NCBI RefSeq assembly: GCF_001908205.1
Contig: NZ_LGHL01000178.1
Location: 1-34,488, forward strand
Source: Bradyrhizobium sp. NAS80.1
Lineage (GTDB): Bacteria > Pseudomonadota > Alphaproteobacteria > Rhizobiales > Xanthobacteraceae
DNA length: 34,488 nt
Reading direction: 5' to 3'
Below the pieces are notes generated by a model, which saw only the letters and a program-made list of their open reading frames with translations, did not search any database and had not been told where the DNA came from. Of this stretch, positions 33,772 through 34,488 are shown one piece after another. A program made the position numbers and the translations under genes. Position 1 is the stretch's first letter. Each line of letters starts with the position of its first letter.

Positions 33772-34072
33772 ATGGATGTCGACGCCGGCTTCACCACGAA
33801 GATCGACGCGCATTTTCTCCGCTTATGGCGATGCCGGCTATCAGTTCGCCATCAGCAACGACGGCGGCGGCAAGCGCAACGGCGTCAAAGGCACCGCCGG
33901 CCTGCGCTATCAATGGTGAGTGTGAACCGTGACGCCGCAAGCGCAGCTGGTCTACCAGAACATCGATATCAACAGCGCTTCCGACTTTGGCGCGCAGGTC
34001 CGGTTTGCCGATGTCGATTCACTGCTCGGCCGGATCGGCGAGGGCAGGCCATGTGATGCGGGCAGAGATTGA
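33772..34072 (+). pseudogene. Autotransporter beta-barrel remnant, fragments in permuted order
   Basis: Two degraded pieces of an autotransporter translocator domain. From 33772 the frame reads MDVDAGFTTKIDAHF, then shifts by one base near 33815 and continues SAYGDAGYQFAISND to end GTAGLRYQW plus TGA at 33919, the typical last beta-strands of such barrels. Nine bases later (33929-34072) the sequence reads VTPQAQLVYQNIDINSASDF and ADVDSLLGRIGEG, which in intact autotransporters lies before the C-terminal end, then runs into a TGA. So the C-terminal end precedes an inner barrel segment. The piece has no passenger domain and cannot make a working barrel. It could be leftovers of two tandem genes or of a rearrangement. 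Confidence 0.65.
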
Positions 34073-34191
34073 GCGGTAAGCATCCGAGCAACACCGCCTC
34101 TGCCTTGATCGGGCTATTCCGAGTTTGATGCGGCCGGTGGATGACGAGGCAGGTCCGTCCCGGGAACGGTCAGCAATTTGGGGATTCATCT

Positions 34192-34389
34192 ATGGAACCA
34201 CAGGACAACTGCCTCATCTCAGAGAAGAGTCTGATGGCGATCGTGTCGGCGCATGAATCTATCTCCAGCAGATGATTGACGGTGACCGCCGATCACACCG
34301 CGGTGCGCGGCTCGGAGTTTGAGAAGAAGGAAGTCGCCAGCGTGTTTGATGAGGCTTTGCAGAGTCTTTCGTGGCGCGGGATCAGATGA
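34192..34389 (+). pseudogene. Small unrecognised frame interrupted by one in-frame TGA
   Basis: After a GGGG ribosome-like site (34180-34183) an ATG at 34192 opens a frame beginning MEPQDNCLISEKSLMAIVSA. It stops at TGA 34273-34275 after 27 codons. The same frame continues at once for 37 more codons with protein-like sequence (HTAVRGSEFEKKEVASVFDE) before TGA 34387-34389. I do not recognise the product. It may be a decayed gene or chance; the remaining DNA from 34390 to the window end shows nothing I can support. Confidence 0.25.
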
Positions 34390-34488
34390 AGCTGCTGGAC
34401 TGCTAGCACTACTTTGGCAGAACTTGTTTGTGCAGCGACTTTTCAAGGATTTGTCTTCTGCAGTACGGGCACCGCTGAGCCCGCGGCC

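Noticed and set aside
33929..34072. A separate small functional gene starting at GTG 33929
   Set aside because: The sequence matches an internal autotransporter barrel segment and ends abruptly without the rest of the barrel.

Overview
The window looks like the chromosome of a Bradyrhizobium-type alphaproteobacterium. The DNA is G+C rich (about two thirds by eye). It carries an aapJQMP amino-acid permease operon in the rhizobial gene order, a Bradyrhizobium-like set of envelope genes, and two multi-armed palindromic repeats of the kind scattered through Bradyrhizobium genomes. The genus is inferred from protein style and repeats, not from a database match.

Layout. (1) 1-554: a tRNA-Arg(TCT) on the minus strand, with two covarying mini-hairpins beside its 3' end that may be a remnant of a mobile element, then a leader with a strong hairpin. 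(2) 555-7957: a large bacterial alpha-2-macroglobulin with an intact CxEQ thioester motif, overlapping or abutting penicillin-binding protein 1C. This is the classic periplasmic protease-trap and peptidoglycan-repair pair. A cloverleaf-shaped palindromic repeat is embedded in the translated N-terminus of PBP1C. (3) 8008-11719: four tightly packed genes (GT83/ArnT-like transferase, PAP2 phosphatase, GT2 polyprenyl-phosphate glycosyltransferase, small LAB_N membrane protein) that together look like a lipid-linked sugar pathway for decorating lipid A, the LPS core or another envelope lipid. (4) 11728-14716, minus strand: a Na+/phosphate cotransporter-like protein with a PhoU-like tail, and cystathionine beta-lyase (metC) with a readable sigma70-type promoter. 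(5) 15110-19628: aapJ-aapQ-aapM-aapP, a general L-amino-acid ABC importer whose AapM appears longer than the classic protein. (6) 19639-19732: a second palindromic repeat between converging aapP and cysK; cysK (minus) ends at 20809. (7) 20810-21467: about 650 bp without a convincing gene but with several strong and competing hairpins. (8) 21468-30656: an efflux operon of outer-membrane lipoprotein, membrane-fusion protein and two RND pumps (MdtABC-like), followed at once by a DTW-domain tRNA-modifying enzyme. (9) 31497-33377, minus: an OafA-type acyltransferase with an SGNH domain. (10) 33378-34488: decayed DNA with autotransporter beta-barrel fragments in a permuted order and a small frame broken by a stop.

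Most of the window serves the cell envelope (cell-wall repair, lipid/LPS decoration, efflux, O-acetylation) and nutrient handling (phosphate, amino acids, sulfur amino acids). I see no CRISPR array, complete insertion sequence, phage module or recognisable defence system. The most unusual observations are the repeat translated inside PBP1C, the shared cloverleaf architecture of two different repeats, the lipid-linked sugar operon, the competing hairpins ahead of the efflux operon, and the permuted autotransporter relic.
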